Source of the DNA: Roseomonas xinghualingensis
GTDB taxonomy: Bacteria > Pseudomonadota > Alphaproteobacteria > Acetobacterales > Acetobacteraceae
Direction: 5' to 3'
DNA length: 44,269 nucleotides
Assembly: GCF_025791835.1 (NCBI RefSeq)
Contig: NZ_JAOXLP010000027.1
Location: forward strand, 1-44,269
Below the pieces are notes generated by a model, which was given only the letters and a program-made list of their open reading frames with translations, did not search any database and was not told the DNA's origin. Position numbers and translations under genes: made by a program. Each line of letters opens with the position of its first letter. Positions within the stretch are counted from its first letter, which is position 1. Below, piece by piece: positions 11,270 through 19,677 of the stretch.

Positions 11270-13117
11270 CTGACCTCCGAACTTGCTTTGGTGCTCCTCC
11301 TCCTCGCCGCGGTCATCGCCATGCTGGCGCTGAACCGGCCACGGGCGGATGCGGTGGCCATCCTGCTGCTGGTTACCCTGCCCTTCACGGGGCTCGTCTC
11401 GGTGCAGGAGAGCCTGTCGGGCTTCGCCGACCCCTCGGTCGTGCTCGTGGCTGCCTTGTTCGTCATCGGGGATGGGCTCGTCCGAACCGGTGTCGCCTCG
11501 CGTATCGGGGACTGGATCGGGGCCCGGGGCGGCCAGGGCGACGCCAGGGTGATCGTGCTGCTGATGCTGGTCACAGCCGGCCTGGGCTCCATGATGAGCT
11601 CGACCGGCGTGGTTGCCATCTTCATACCGGTCGCGCTTCGGGTCGCGGCACGGCGCGGCATACAGCCTGGGCGGCTCATGATGCCCCTCAGCGTCGCGGC
11701 CCTGGTCAGCGGGATGCTGACCCTGGTGGCGACACCGCCGAACCTTGTGGTGAACGCTGAACTGGTACGGGCAGGCCTTCCTCTGCTGGGCTTCTTCTCC
11801 TTCACACCCATCGGACTGACCGTGCTCATTCTGGCCATAGGCTGGATGCTTCTGGCACGGCGCTGGCTGGGAGAGTCCGCCAGGGCGGAGCAGCGGCCCG
11901 CTGGGCGTCGCCTTGCCGATCTGGCGGCGGATTACGCCGTCTTGGATCGGGTCATGGGCGTGAGGCTTCGCCCCGATTCACCGCTGCTCCACAAGCCGCT
12001 GAGCGAGTTGGACCTACGCGCCCGCTATGGATTGGATGTCCTGGCGATCGACCGGCGCAAGGGCTTGAGCCATCGCACGCTCCAGCCGGAGGCCACGACG
12101 CAGCTGTACGCGGGGGATCTGCTCGAGATTTATCTTTCGGCGCCCGCCGAGGAAGGCAGGCTGCCGCCCCTTCTGGCCACGCTCAGAATGGAGGCCGTTC
12201 CCCTGGACCTCGCCGATGCGGCCCAGCGCCCGCGTCAGATCGGCGTGGCCGAGGTGATGATTGCCCCGGAATCCAAGCTGATCGGAGAAACGATCACGGA
12301 AGCCCGCTTCCGCAGCCGCACCGGCCTGACCGTCGTCGGCCTCCGGCACGGAGCCGCGCCATCAGGACGCAAGGCCTTAACGCGCGGCCTGACGGAACAG
12401 GCGCTGGAGGTGGGCGACACGCTGCTGGTGGTCGGCCCCTGGCGCTCCATCCGCCGCCTGAGGGAAAGGCGAGACCTGGTCATCCTGCACCTCCCGCCGG
12501 AGTTGGAGGAGGAGACGCCCGAGATGCGGCATGCGCCACAGGCATTGCTGGCCACGGCCCTGGTTGTGCTGCTGATGGTGACGGGTGCCGTACCCCATGT
12601 CGTCGCCGCCCTGATCGGCTGCCTGGTCATGGGCGCGACCGGATGCACGGATCTGGATTCTGCCTACAGGGCCATTTCCTGGCGTACCGTGGTGCTGATC
12701 GCCGGCATGCTGCCGCTCTCCCTGGCGCTCCAACGCGCCGGCGGGGTGGATCTGGCGGTGGCGGGGCTGCAATCCGTTATGCATGGGCTGGGGCCAAGGG
12801 GAATCCTGGCCTGCCTCTTCGCCGTCACCGCCATCATGGGCATGTTCCTCTCCAACACGGCAACGGCGGTGCTGATGGCCCCCGTGGGGATCGCCACCGC
12901 CCAGGAACTGGGCTTGGCGGCACAGCCTTTCGCGATGACGGTGGCGCTCGCGGCCTCCACCGCCTTCATGACGCCGGTCTCCTCGCCGGTGAACATGCTG
13001 GTGATCGGGCCAGGCGGATACCGCTTCGCCGACTTCCTGCGGATCGGCGTTCCCCTGGCCCTCGCATCCATGGTCGTTACAGTGGTGATGGTCCCCTGGA
13101 TCCTGCCACTGCACTGA
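11270..13117 (+). CDS. SLC13/DASS family permease with TrkA-C domains
   Basis: Inner-membrane transporter, probably sodium-coupled uptake of an anion such as a dicarboxylate or sulfate; the substrate is not determinable. Two blocks of membrane helices (about 8-200 and 425-615) flank two soluble TrkA-C/RCK_C-like domains (about 215-300 and 315-395). The DASS signatures are [19 protein letters not shown] near the start and [14 protein letters not shown] near residue 525. The start is unusual. The frame [19 protein letters not shown] matches the family N-terminus, and the only well-placed Shine-Dalgarno (AGGAG, 11257-11261) lies 8 nt before a CTG at 11270. TTG at 11288 and GTG at 11291 are alternatives. 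It lies opposite to the flanking hisS and ispG operons. Confidence 0.88.
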   Translation: MTSELALVLLLLAAVIAMLALNRPRADAVAILLLVTLPFTGLVSVQESLSGFADPSVVLVAALFVIGDGLVRTGVASRIGDWIGARGGQGDARVIVLLMLVTAGLGSMMSSTGVVAIFIPVALRVAARRGIQPGRLMMPLSVAALVSGMLTLVATPPNLVVNAELVRAGLPLLGFFSFTPIGLTVLILAIGWMLLARRWLGESARAEQRPAGRRLADLAADYAVLDRVMGVRLRPDSPLLHKPLSELDLRARYGLDVLAIDRRKGLSHRTLQPEATTQLYAGDLLEIYLSAPAEEGRLPPLLATLRMEAVPLDLADAAQRPRQIGVAEVMIAPESKLIGETITEARFRSRTGLTVVGLRHGAAPSGRKALTRGLTEQALEVGDTLLVVGPWRSIRRLRERRDLVILHLPPELEEETPEMRHAPQALLATALVVLLMVTGAVPHVVAALIGCLVMGATGCTDLDSAYRAISWRTVVLIAGMLPLSLALQRAGGVDLAVAGLQSVMHGLGPRGILACLFAVTAIMGMFLSNTATAVLMAPVGIATAQELGLAAQPFAMTVALAASTAFMTPVSSPVNMLVIGPGGYRFADFLRIGVPLALASMVVTVVMVPWILPLH

Positions 13118-13204
13118 GCAGCCCCGATGGGCAGCCCGACTGGACAGCCCATGGCTGCGCCATGAGGGGCAGCGCACCTGAAAACGGGCGGCCAGGGAGG
13201 GTGC

Positions 13205-13381
13205 TTAACCTTCCCGGAGCAGTTGGACAGCCCGGCGCAGATGCCCCTTGGCTTCCTCCATCACCTCGGCGTCACGGTCCTCCATAGAACCATGCCCTTC
13301 CTCGAACTCCTCCAGGAGGTCGAGGATGGCTTGCTCCAGCGCGGCGAGGACCGGGTGCTGATCGTTCTCCGCGGATTTCAT
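13205..13381 (-). CDS. Small acidic hypothetical protein (58 aa)
   Basis: [18 protein letters not shown] begins a 58-aa, strongly acidic and probably all-helical protein ([20 protein letters not shown]). Its ATG overlaps the ispG stop codon as ATGA, so it is translationally coupled to ispG and is the last gene of that unit. I do not recognise the family. The 4-nt overlap and the even heptad-like hydrophobic spacing make it more likely a real small gene than a chance frame. The 87 bp between it and the convergent permease holds only a short CATGGC/GCCATG palindrome. Confidence 0.6.
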   Translation of the reverse strand: MKSAENDQHPVLAALEQAILDLLEEFEEGHGSMEDRDAEVMEEAKGHLRRAVQLLREG

Positions 13382-14520
13382 TCGGCTGCCTCCATGGCGG
13401 CTTCCGCCGCCTTCGCCGCTTCCTTCTCGGCGGCCAGGACCGCCGCCTTCGCCTCCACCAGGGAGACAATGTGGTCCACCATCTCCTCGCTCTTGGTGGT
13501 GTGGCTGGTCTTGCCGGCCGAATAGACCATATGGGTACCTGCCCCGCCGCCCGTGAGGCCGATATCGGTCATCAGCGCCTCCCCCGGCCCATTCACCACA
13601 CAGCCGATGATGGAGAGGGTGATGGGCTGCTCGATATGAGCCAGCCGCTCCTCCAGCGCCTCCACCGTCTTGATGACGTTGAAGCCCTGTCGTGCGCAGG
13701 ACGGGCAAGAGATGATCTTCACCCCCCTGTGCCGGATACCCAGGGATTTCAGGATGTCCCAACCCACATGCACCTCCTCCTCCGGCTCTGCGGAGAGGGA
13801 GACGCGCAGCGTGTCGCCGATGCCGGCCCAGAGCAGGTTGCCCAGGCCGATCGAGGACTTCACCGTGCCCGTGCGACGCCCGCCGGCTTCGGTGATGCCG
13901 ATATGCAGTGGATGGTCGCAGGCCTCGGCGAGCTGCTGATAGGCGGCGACGGCCAGGAACACATCGCTGGCCTTCACGCTGATCTTGAACTCGTGGAAGT
14001 CATTCTGCAGCAGGTGGTCGGCATGCCAGAGCGCACTCTCGACCAGCGCCTCCGGGTTCGGCTCGCCGTATTTCTCCAGAAGGTGCCTCTCCAGGCTGCC
14101 GGCATTCACGCCGATGCGGATGGAGCAGCCATGGTCCCGCGCCGCCCTCACCACCTCCTTCACCCGCTCCGGGGAGCCGATATTGCCCGGGTTGATCCGC
14201 AGGCAGGCGGCACCGGCCTTCGCGGCCTCGATGGCGCGGCGGTAGTGGAAATGGATGTCGGCGACGATCGGGACATTCACCTCCCGCACGATCTCGGCCA
14301 GCGCCGCCGTCGCCTCCTCGGTCGGGCAGGAGACGCGGACAATGTCCACCCCGGCCAGCTCCGCCCGCCGGATCTGGGCGATCGTCGCCTCGGCATCCTC
14401 GGTGGGGGTGTTGGTCATGGTCTGGACGGTGATGGGCGCGTCGCCCCCCACCGGCACCTTGCCCACCATGATCTGGCGGGATTTGCGGCGCTCGATCTGC
14501 TGATAGGGGCGATAGGACAT
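13378..14520 (-). CDS. ispG: 4-hydroxy-3-methylbut-2-enyl diphosphate synthase (flavodoxin)
   Basis: Cytosolic [4Fe-4S] enzyme of the MEP isoprenoid pathway, converting 2-C-methyl-D-erythritol 2,4-cyclodiphosphate to HMBPP. The product is 380 aa. The N-terminal TIM-barrel begins [20 protein letters not shown] with [15 protein letters not shown]. The C-terminal iron-sulfur domain has CPSCARQG and [10 protein letters not shown], giving the three cluster cysteines and the conserved glutamate. The ATG at 14520 has GGGGAAG upstream and matches the family start; the frame is open much further upstream but that part is not homologous. It follows a rodZ-like gene after 74 bp, an arrangement also known from other proteobacteria. 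Confidence 0.96.
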   Translation of the reverse strand: MSYRPYQQIERRKSRQIMVGKVPVGGDAPITVQTMTNTPTEDAEATIAQIRRAELAGVDIVRVSCPTEEATAALAEIVREVNVPIVADIHFHYRRAIEAAKAGAACLRINPGNIGSPERVKEVVRAARDHGCSIRIGVNAGSLERHLLEKYGEPNPEALVESALWHADHLLQNDFHEFKISVKASDVFLAVAAYQQLAEACDHPLHIGITEAGGRRTGTVKSSIGLGNLLWAGIGDTLRVSLSAEPEEEVHVGWDILKSLGIRHRGVKIISCPSCARQGFNVIKTVEALEERLAHIEQPITLSIIGCVVNGPGEALMTDIGLTGGGAGTHMVYSAGKTSHTTKSEEMVDHIVSLVEAKAAVLAAEKEAAKAAEAAMEAAE

Positions 14521-14594
14521 GCGCGCGTCTTCCCCGAAGTGCCAACTGGATATGGCAGGCGCCGCCGCCCCGGCCAAGGGCGGCGTCATCCCTC

Positions 14595-15563
14595 CTAGCG
14601 GCCTGTCCCGGCCGCGGGGCGAGGCTGACGGAGTTGATCCGGGTTCAGGGCGATATCCCGGACCACTCCGACCCGCCCCACAAGCACCGGGCTGGGCTGG
14701 CCATCCACCACCAGTTCCAGCCCCTGGGCCTTGCCGGTGCTCATCACCAGCCCGTCGCGCGGCACGGCGAAACTCTCGCCGGAGCGGAGGACACGGTTCA
14801 GCACAGTCTGGCCAGCCCGGGGATCGCGGATCTGCACCCAGGAATCCTCGGTCGCGCGCAGGATGATCCGGCTGGGCGGCTCCGCCGGGGCGGTCGGGGT
14901 GGTCGGTGCGGCAGGGGGCGCCGAGCCCGGCAGGGCAGCGGCAGGGGATTCTGCCGATCCGGGCGGGGGCGCGGGGGTGCCCGCCTGAACGCCAGGCGAT
15001 GGTGGGGTCACGCCGGGACGCCCGGCACCAGCACCCGGATTCGTCTGGGCGGGGGTGGAGGGCAGGACCGGGGCGAGATCGATGGGTGGCACGGCCTGCC
15101 GCGCCTCCCGCGCCGCCTCCTCCACCCGCGCCGGGGGCGGCGGCACCTGATCCACGGCCCGGTCGGCCGATCCGCTCCAGTTCCACCAGACCGCATAGGC
15201 GCCGACCATGACGATCATGCCGATCAGGATCACCACGCCGGCAGGGATCCCACGCTCGGGCACCGGTTCAGGGAAGACGAGGTCTGTCTGCCCGCGCTTC
15301 ACCACCCCGTTTTCGCGGTAGCGACGCGCCAGATCATCCGCATCCAGGCCAAGGGCGCGCGCATAGGTGCGGACGAAGCCCAACGCATAGGTCGAACCGG
15401 GCAACTCGTCGCTGCGGCCTTCCTCGAGGGCGGCGAGATAGCGGCGGTTGATGCGGAGGGAATCGGCCACCTCCTCCAGCGTCGCGCCGAGGGCGAGCCG
15501 GGCATCCCGCAGTTCCTTGCCCACGCGAGCCGCGTCCGCCGTCATCATGTCGGGCTTTACCAT
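14595..15563 (-). CDS. rodZ: RodZ-like helix-turn-helix / DUF4115 membrane protein
   Basis: A 322-aa bitopic inner-membrane protein. The order is a cytoplasmic HTH_25 domain (about 14-75; [19 protein letters not shown] and [12 protein letters not shown]), one transmembrane helix (about 105-127; [19 protein letters not shown]), a long proline/alanine-rich periplasmic linker (about 140-235), and a C-terminal DUF4115 beta domain (about 237-310). RodZ proteins link MreB to the cell-wall elongation machinery. Both domains and the place upstream of ispG fit that family. The ATG at 15563 lacks a clear Shine-Dalgarno; MM at 15548/15545 is possible. The 125 bp upstream presumably holds the promoter of the rodZ-ispG unit. 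Confidence 0.85.
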   Translation of the reverse strand: MVKPDMMTADAARVGKELRDARLALGATLEEVADSLRINRRYLAALEEGRSDELPGSTYALGFVRTYARALGLDADDLARRYRENGVVKRGQTDLVFPEPVPERGIPAGVVILIGMIVMVGAYAVWWNWSGSADRAVDQVPPPPARVEEAAREARQAVPPIDLAPVLPSTPAQTNPGAGAGRPGVTPPSPGVQAGTPAPPPGSAESPAAALPGSAPPAAPTTPTAPAEPPSRIILRATEDSWVQIRDPRAGQTVLNRVLRSGESFAVPRDGLVMSTGKAQGLELVVDGQPSPVLVGRVGVVRDIALNPDQLRQPRPAAGTGR

Positions 15564-15688
15564 CGGGGAAACGGAGCTTCCGAGGCCGAGAAGGACACCT
15601 CTAACGCGGCCCGTCCGCCTGCGGAAGCCCCGCCCACCGATACGTTTTGACGCCGTGTCGTTCTGGCGTGATCAGCCGCCCGGACGGA

Positions 15689-16735
15689 CTAGCCCCTGGC
15701 GGCGAGGGCCGCCGCAGCCTGCTCCATCAGTTCGGCCAGGATTTCGGCGACCGGAGCCTCCCGCGTCACCATGCCGACGCTCTGACCGGCCATGAGGGAG
15801 CCGTTCTCCACATCACCATCGATCACCGCGCGGCGGAGGGCGCCGGCCCAGAAGTGCTCGATGTCGAGCTGGGCGGCCTCCTTATCGAGCTCACCCGCGC
15901 GGTGACGCCGAATCACCTCGGCCTGGTGCTCAAGGAAACGCTTGGTACCCTCGTTCTGCAGGGCGCGCACCGGGATCACCGGGAAGCGTTCATCCAGCTG
16001 CACGGTCGGCAGGGCGTCACGCGCGGCACCGCGGATGAAGGCCTTCTTGAAGGCGGGATGGGCAATGCTCTCGGCCGCGCAAACGAAGCGCGTGCCGACC
16101 TGCGCGCCTGCCGCGCCCATCTCCAGATAGGAAAGCAGCGCCTCGCCGCGCCCGATGCCCCCGGCCACGAAGACCGGCACCTCGGCGGCCATGACGGGAA
16201 GGATCTCCTGCGCCAGTACGTTCAGCGAAACGGGGCCGATATGGCCACCCGCCTCGGAACCCTCGATCACCAGCGCATCGGCGCCGGAGCGCACCAGCTT
16301 CTTCGCCAGGGCAAGGGCCGGGGCGAAGCAGACCACCTTCGCGCCGCCGTCCTTGGCCTTGCGGATGGCAGGTGTCGGCGGGACGCCGCCAGCGAAGACA
16401 ATGTGCCCGACCTTGGCCGCGAGACACACATCCACCAGCGCATCCAGGCGTGGATGCATGGTGATGAGGTTCACGCCGAAAGGCTTGTCCGTGAGCGCCT
16501 GGGTGGCCGCGATCTCCTCGGCCAGCCGGTCCGGCTCCATCGCGCCGCAGGCGATCACCCCGAAGGCCCCCGCATTGGACAGAGCGGCTACGAGGTTTCG
16601 TTCGCTGATCCAGGACATGGCGCCGCCCATGATGGCCACGCGGCTGCCCAGGAAGGCAGCACCCCGCGCCATCAGCGCATCCAGGCGCCTGCGGGAAGAA
16701 TCCAGCCTGGATTCGGCTTCCATGTCCATGGTCAT
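15689..16735 (-). CDS. Nitronate monooxygenase (NPD-like FMN protein)
   Basis: A 348-aa TIM-barrel FMN enzyme of the nitronate monooxygenase / 2-nitropropane dioxygenase family. It shows GGAMSWISERNLVAALSNAG (about 37-56), FGVNLITMHP (about 86-95), and the phosphate-binding EGSEAGGHIGP segment (about 158-168) with the usual catalytic-site histidine. Family members oxidise alkyl nitronates such as propionate-3-nitronate, although many relatives have other or unknown substrates. Its ATG shares one base with the lysC stop (TGATG), so the two genes are co-transcribed; no biochemical link to aspartate kinase is evident. Confidence 0.88.
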   Translation of the reverse strand: MTMDMEAESRLDSSRRRLDALMARGAAFLGSRVAIMGGAMSWISERNLVAALSNAGAFGVIACGAMEPDRLAEEIAATQALTDKPFGVNLITMHPRLDALVDVCLAAKVGHIVFAGGVPPTPAIRKAKDGGAKVVCFAPALALAKKLVRSGADALVIEGSEAGGHIGPVSLNVLAQEILPVMAAEVPVFVAGGIGRGEALLSYLEMGAAGAQVGTRFVCAAESIAHPAFKKAFIRGAARDALPTVQLDERFPVIPVRALQNEGTKRFLEHQAEVIRRHRAGELDKEAAQLDIEHFWAGALRRAVIDGDVENGSLMAGQSVGMVTREAPVAEILAELMEQAAAALAARG

Positions 16736-17955
16736 CAGGCCGGGGCGTCCAGCCCGTAGGCGGTGTGCAGAGCGCGCACCGCAAGCTCGGTGTATTCCGA
16801 GCCGACCAGCACGCTGGTCTTGATCTCGCTGGTGGAGATGACCTGGATGTTGATCCCCTTCTCCGCCAGCGTCTTGAACATGGTGGCGGCCACGCCCGCA
16901 TGGCTGCGCATGCCGATGCCGACGATGGAGATCTTCGTCACATCCGGATCGGCCACGACATCGGTGAAGCCGATGGAGGCACGGGCCTTCTCCAGCACCT
17001 CGCGGGCGCGGGGCAGCTCCGTCTTGCCCACGGTGAAGGTCATGTCCGTCGTGCCATCCGAACCCAGGTTCTGCACGATCATGTCCACGTTCACATTCGC
17101 ATCGGCCAGCGGGCCGAACACCGTCGCCGCGATGCCGGGCTTGTCCGGCACCCGCCGCAGCGTGACCTTCGCCTCGTCGCGTGAATAGGCGACGCCCGTC
17201 ACCAGGGGCTGTTCCACGATCTCGTCCTCGTCCACCACCAGCGAGCCGGGCTTGTCCTCGAAGGAGGACAGAACCTGGACCCGCACCTTCTGCTTCATCG
17301 CAAGCTCGACCGACCGGGTCTGCAGCACCTTGGCGCCGACCGAAGCCAGTTCGAGCATTTCCTCATAGGCCACGGCGGCCAGCTTGCGCGCGCGCGGCAC
17401 GATCCGCGGATCGGTCGTGTAGATGCCGTCCACGTCCGTGTAGATGTCGCAGCGGTCGGCCTTCACCGCCGCCGCCACGGCCACGGCCGAAAGATCCGAG
17501 CCGCCACGGCCCAGCGTCGTGATCCGCTCGCGCGGGCCGATGCCCTGGAAGCCGGCGATCACCGGCACCTGGCCCTGCACCATGCGCTCGATCAGCCGCG
17601 CGCCGTCGATCTCCTCCACCCGGGCCTTGCCATGGGCGCCATCGGTGCGGATGCCGGCCTGCCAGCCCTGCCAGGAGCGGGCATCGACTCCGATGGCCTG
17701 CAGCGCGATGGCCAGCAGGCCGGTCGTCACCTGCTCGCCGGTCGCCACCACCGCGTCGTATTCCCGCGCATCATGCAGCGGCGACAGGTCGGTGCAGTAT
17801 TTCACCAGCTGGTTCGTCACGCCGGACATGGCTGAGACGACCACGGCCACCTCATGGCCGGCATCCACCTCCCGCTTCACGCGGTTGGCGACGTTGCGGA
17901 TACGGTCCAGGTCGGCGACGGAGGTACCGCCGAACTTCATCACGATGCGGGCCAT
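16735..17955 (-). CDS. lysC: Aspartate kinase
   Basis: Cytosolic enzyme phosphorylating L-aspartate, the first step toward lysine, threonine, methionine and diaminopimelate. The 406-aa length fits the alphaproteobacterial form. The catalytic domain opens MARIVMKFGGTSVAD and holds GRGGSDLSAVAVAAA and CDIYTDVDGIYTTDPR. Two C-terminal ACT domains (about 265-400) should give allosteric control by lysine and/or threonine. The start at 17955 is set by the family's VMKFGGTSV start; the open frame upstream is not homologous. It is divergent from ubiG with 116 bp between, an arrangement seen in other alphaproteobacteria. Confidence 0.95.
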   Translation of the reverse strand: MARIVMKFGGTSVADLDRIRNVANRVKREVDAGHEVAVVVSAMSGVTNQLVKYCTDLSPLHDAREYDAVVATGEQVTTGLLAIALQAIGVDARSWQGWQAGIRTDGAHGKARVEEIDGARLIERMVQGQVPVIAGFQGIGPRERITTLGRGGSDLSAVAVAAAVKADRCDIYTDVDGIYTTDPRIVPRARKLAAVAYEEMLELASVGAKVLQTRSVELAMKQKVRVQVLSSFEDKPGSLVVDEDEIVEQPLVTGVAYSRDEAKVTLRRVPDKPGIAATVFGPLADANVNVDMIVQNLGSDGTTDMTFTVGKTELPRAREVLEKARASIGFTDVVADPDVTKISIVGIGMRSHAGVAATMFKTLAEKGINIQVISTSEIKTSVLVGSEYTELAVRALHTAYGLDAPA

Positions 17956-18032
17956 CAGGGTGTCGGGAACTGCCGGATCAAAGGGGAGCGCGGGTTGCGT
18001 CCCGGCGCGGGGCGGCACAGATACCGGCCCCA

Positions 18033-18069
18033 GCCCCCCACGGCAACCTGGAGGGCGAAACTGGGGGGC
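18033..18069 (+). promoter_or_regulatory. Hairpin covering the ubiG ribosome binding site
   Basis: GCCCCCCA (18033-18040) pairs perfectly with TGGGGGGC (18062-18069), across a 21-nt loop that contains GGAGGG. The right arm is the G-run immediately before the ubiG ATG at 18072. In RNA this would block the G-run, while a second purine-rich site remains in the loop. The sequence supports the pairing; a regulatory role is inference. Confidence 0.35.
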
Positions 18070-18071
18070 CC

Positions 18072-18788
18072 ATGGCACAGAGCACGGTTCTTGAGGGCGA
18101 GGTCGCCAAGTTCGATGCCCTGGCGGCCGAATGGTGGGACCCGCGCGGCCCGATGGCCCCTCTCCACGCCATGAACCCGCTGCGCACCCGCTGGGTCGCG
18201 GAGAGGATCGGTGCGGCCGAAGGCCGTGATCCCAATGCTCTGGCCAGCCTGACCATCCTGGATGTCGGCTGTGGCGCCGGGCTGGCGGCCGAGGCCCTGG
18301 CCCGCCGCGGCGCGGCGGTGACCGGGCTGGACATGGCCCCGGAGGCCCTTTCGGTCGCGCGCGCCCACGCCGCCCAATCCGGCCTTTCCATCGATTACCG
18401 CCAGGGCCGCCCGGAAGATCTCTCCGGGCAGTTCGACGCCGTGACCGCGCTGGAGGTGGTGGAGCATGTCGCCGACCGCGACACCTTCCTGGCCTCCCTC
18501 GCCCGTTCGGTGCGGCCGGGGGGGATGGTCTTCCTCTCCACCCTGAACCGCACGGCGCGCAGCTTCCTCTTCGCAAAGCTCGGCGCCGAATACCTGCTGC
18601 GGCTGCTACCGCGCGGAACGCATGACTGGAAGATGTTCGTCACCCCGGCGGAACTGGGCGCGGGGCTGCGCCGGGCCGGGCTGCGGGTGACGGATGTGGC
18701 CGGGATGGTGCCGGAGCCACTGACCGGCGGATGGCGCGAGAGCCGCGACACCGCCGTCAACTACATCATGGCTGCCCGGAAGGACTGA
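18072..18788 (+). CDS. ubiG: Bifunctional ubiquinone O-methyltransferase UbiG
   Basis: SAM-dependent enzyme making both O-methylations of ubiquinone synthesis (2-polyprenyl-6-hydroxyphenol and 3-demethylubiquinol). The 238-aa protein has the UbiG start with FDALAAEWWDPRGPMAPLHAMNPLR (split here as FDALAAEWWDP and GPMAPLHAMNPLR, about 13-38) and motif I ILDVGCGAGLAAEALARRG (about 63-81). It also has ALEVVEHVADRD and a C-terminal membrane-facing segment. It is alone on the plus strand, divergent from lysC and only 11 bp from the convergent DUF1178 gene. Confidence 0.95.
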   Translation: MAQSTVLEGEVAKFDALAAEWWDPRGPMAPLHAMNPLRTRWVAERIGAAEGRDPNALASLTILDVGCGAGLAAEALARRGAAVTGLDMAPEALSVARAHAAQSGLSIDYRQGRPEDLSGQFDAVTALEVVEHVADRDTFLASLARSVRPGGMVFLSTLNRTARSFLFAKLGAEYLLRLLPRGTHDWKMFVTPAELGAGLRRAGLRVTDVAGMVPEPLTGGWRESRDTAVNYIMAARKD

Positions 18789-18799
18789 GGCGGAGCTTC

Positions 18800-19279
18800 C
18801 TACCCGTCCGCCCGGGGCACCCAGGGAATGCGGCCGATCTCGATCCCCTCATCCGCCAGGGCCTCGGCCTCCTCCTCCGTCGCCTCGCCATAGATGCCGC
18901 GCTGCTCGCTTTCGCCGCGGTGCATCTTGCGGGCCTCCTCGGCGAAGTCGCGGCCGACATGGTCGCAGTTCTTCTCCACCTCCGCCCGCATCCGCTGCAG
19001 CAGGGCGAAAAGCTGTGCCGGCATGGGCCCTGCCGTGGCGGTGGGAGCGCCAGTCGATGGCGCGGGCGTCTCCTCCATCTTGGCTGGGGCAGGCGCCGGC
19101 GCCGGCTCAGTGCGGGTTTTCGCGATGGCGGGCGCCATCAGGTCCCGCCGCACCCGCGTATCGCCGCAGACGGGGCAATCGACCATACCCGCCGCCGCCA
19201 GCTTGTCGAAGGCCGTGCTGTCCTTGAACCATCCGTCAAAGCCGTGGTCCTGGCTGCAGCGCAATTGATAGTGGATCAT
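18800..19279 (-). CDS. DUF1178 family protein
   Basis: A 159-aa protein of the DUF1178 family, common in alphaproteobacteria and of unknown function. It begins MIHYQLRCSQDHGFDGWFKD, followed by a CPVCGDTRVRRDLMAPAI segment (about 35-52). With the first cysteine this suggests a zinc-binding or redox site. An alanine/proline-rich linker leads to a helical C-terminal half with the family's CDHVGRDFAEEARKMHRGE and an ERGIYGEATEEEAEAL-type end (here EQRGIYGEATEEEAEAL). The ATG at 19279 is set by homology; its only upstream GAGGA is 15 nt away and lies inside a long nested hairpin. It follows the glutaredoxin gene on the same strand. Confidence 0.88.
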   Translation of the reverse strand: MIHYQLRCSQDHGFDGWFKDSTAFDKLAAAGMVDCPVCGDTRVRRDLMAPAIAKTRTEPAPAPAPAKMEETPAPSTGAPTATAGPMPAQLFALLQRMRAEVEKNCDHVGRDFAEEARKMHRGESEQRGIYGEATEEEAEALADEGIEIGRIPWVPRADG

Positions 19280-19291
19280 TGAAAGTCTTGC

Positions 19292-19374
19292 GGATCCTCG
19301 GAAGCGTCTCTCGCCGAATTTGGCATTCCGGAGCCGGGAGTGCCAGAGCAGCGAGAGTGCGCGAACCGAGGACC
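19292..19374 (-). promoter_or_regulatory. Long nested hairpin between glutaredoxin and DUF1178 genes
   Basis: Three co-axial stems are nested. The outer is GG-A-TCCTCGG (19292-19301) against CCGAGGA-CC (19366-19374). The middle is CTCTCGC (19308-19314) against GCGAGAG (19351-19357). The inner is GGCATTCC (19322-19329) against GGGAGTGCC (19336-19344) with one G-T pair. It starts 14 nt after the glutaredoxin stop and ends 12 nt before the DUF1178 ATG, whose only GAGGA Shine-Dalgarno candidate lies in the outer stem. It could be a processing/termination element or a leader that controls DUF1178 translation. Confidence 0.45.
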
Positions 19375-19388
19375 TTTCCTCCTTGCGA

Positions 19389-19646
19389 TCAGGCCGCCAG
19401 CAACGCGTCCAGCTTCCCGGCCCGGTCCAGCGCGGCCAGATCATCCGACCCGCCGATCGCCTCACCATCGATGAAGATCTGGGGCACGGTGGTGCGGCCG
19501 CCGGAGCGCTCAATGGCGGTCCTGCGCGCCTCGGAACCGTTCGGGGCGTCGATTTCCTGGAAGGTCACGCCCTTGCGCGTCAGCAGCGCCTTGGCACGCG
19601 AGCAATAGGGGCAGAAGGGGGTGGTGTAGATCTCGATCTGGGCCAT
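19389..19646 (-). CDS. grxC: Glutaredoxin 3
   Basis: An 85-aa cytosolic dithiol glutaredoxin that reduces disulfides with glutathione. MAQIEIYTTPFCPYCSRAKA carries the CPYC active site (residues 12-15). TVPQIFIDGEAIGGSDDL supplies the cis-proline and glutathione-binding GG-S-D segment. The ATG at 19646 fits the family; an in-frame ATG at 19655 would add three residues. It lies between comF and DUF1178 on the minus strand, a common alphaproteobacterial grouping. Confidence 0.95.
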   Translation of the reverse strand: MAQIEIYTTPFCPYCSRAKALLTRKGVTFQEIDAPNGSEARRTAIERSGGRTTVPQIFIDGEAIGGSDDLAALDRAGKLDALLAA

Positions 19647-19677
19647 TCCGCACATCTCGGTGATTCCGCCAGATCCT

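Noticed and set aside
14521..15186. N-terminal extension of ispG to 602 aa
   Set aside because: The upstream part is antisense-like to nothing conserved and overlaps the rodZ-like gene in another frame; IspG homology begins at 14520.
17956..18576. N-terminal extension of lysC giving a 613-aa protein
   Set aside because: The extra 207 residues are Pro/Arg/Gly-rich and overlap ubiG on the other strand; the conserved aspartate kinase start lies at 17955.
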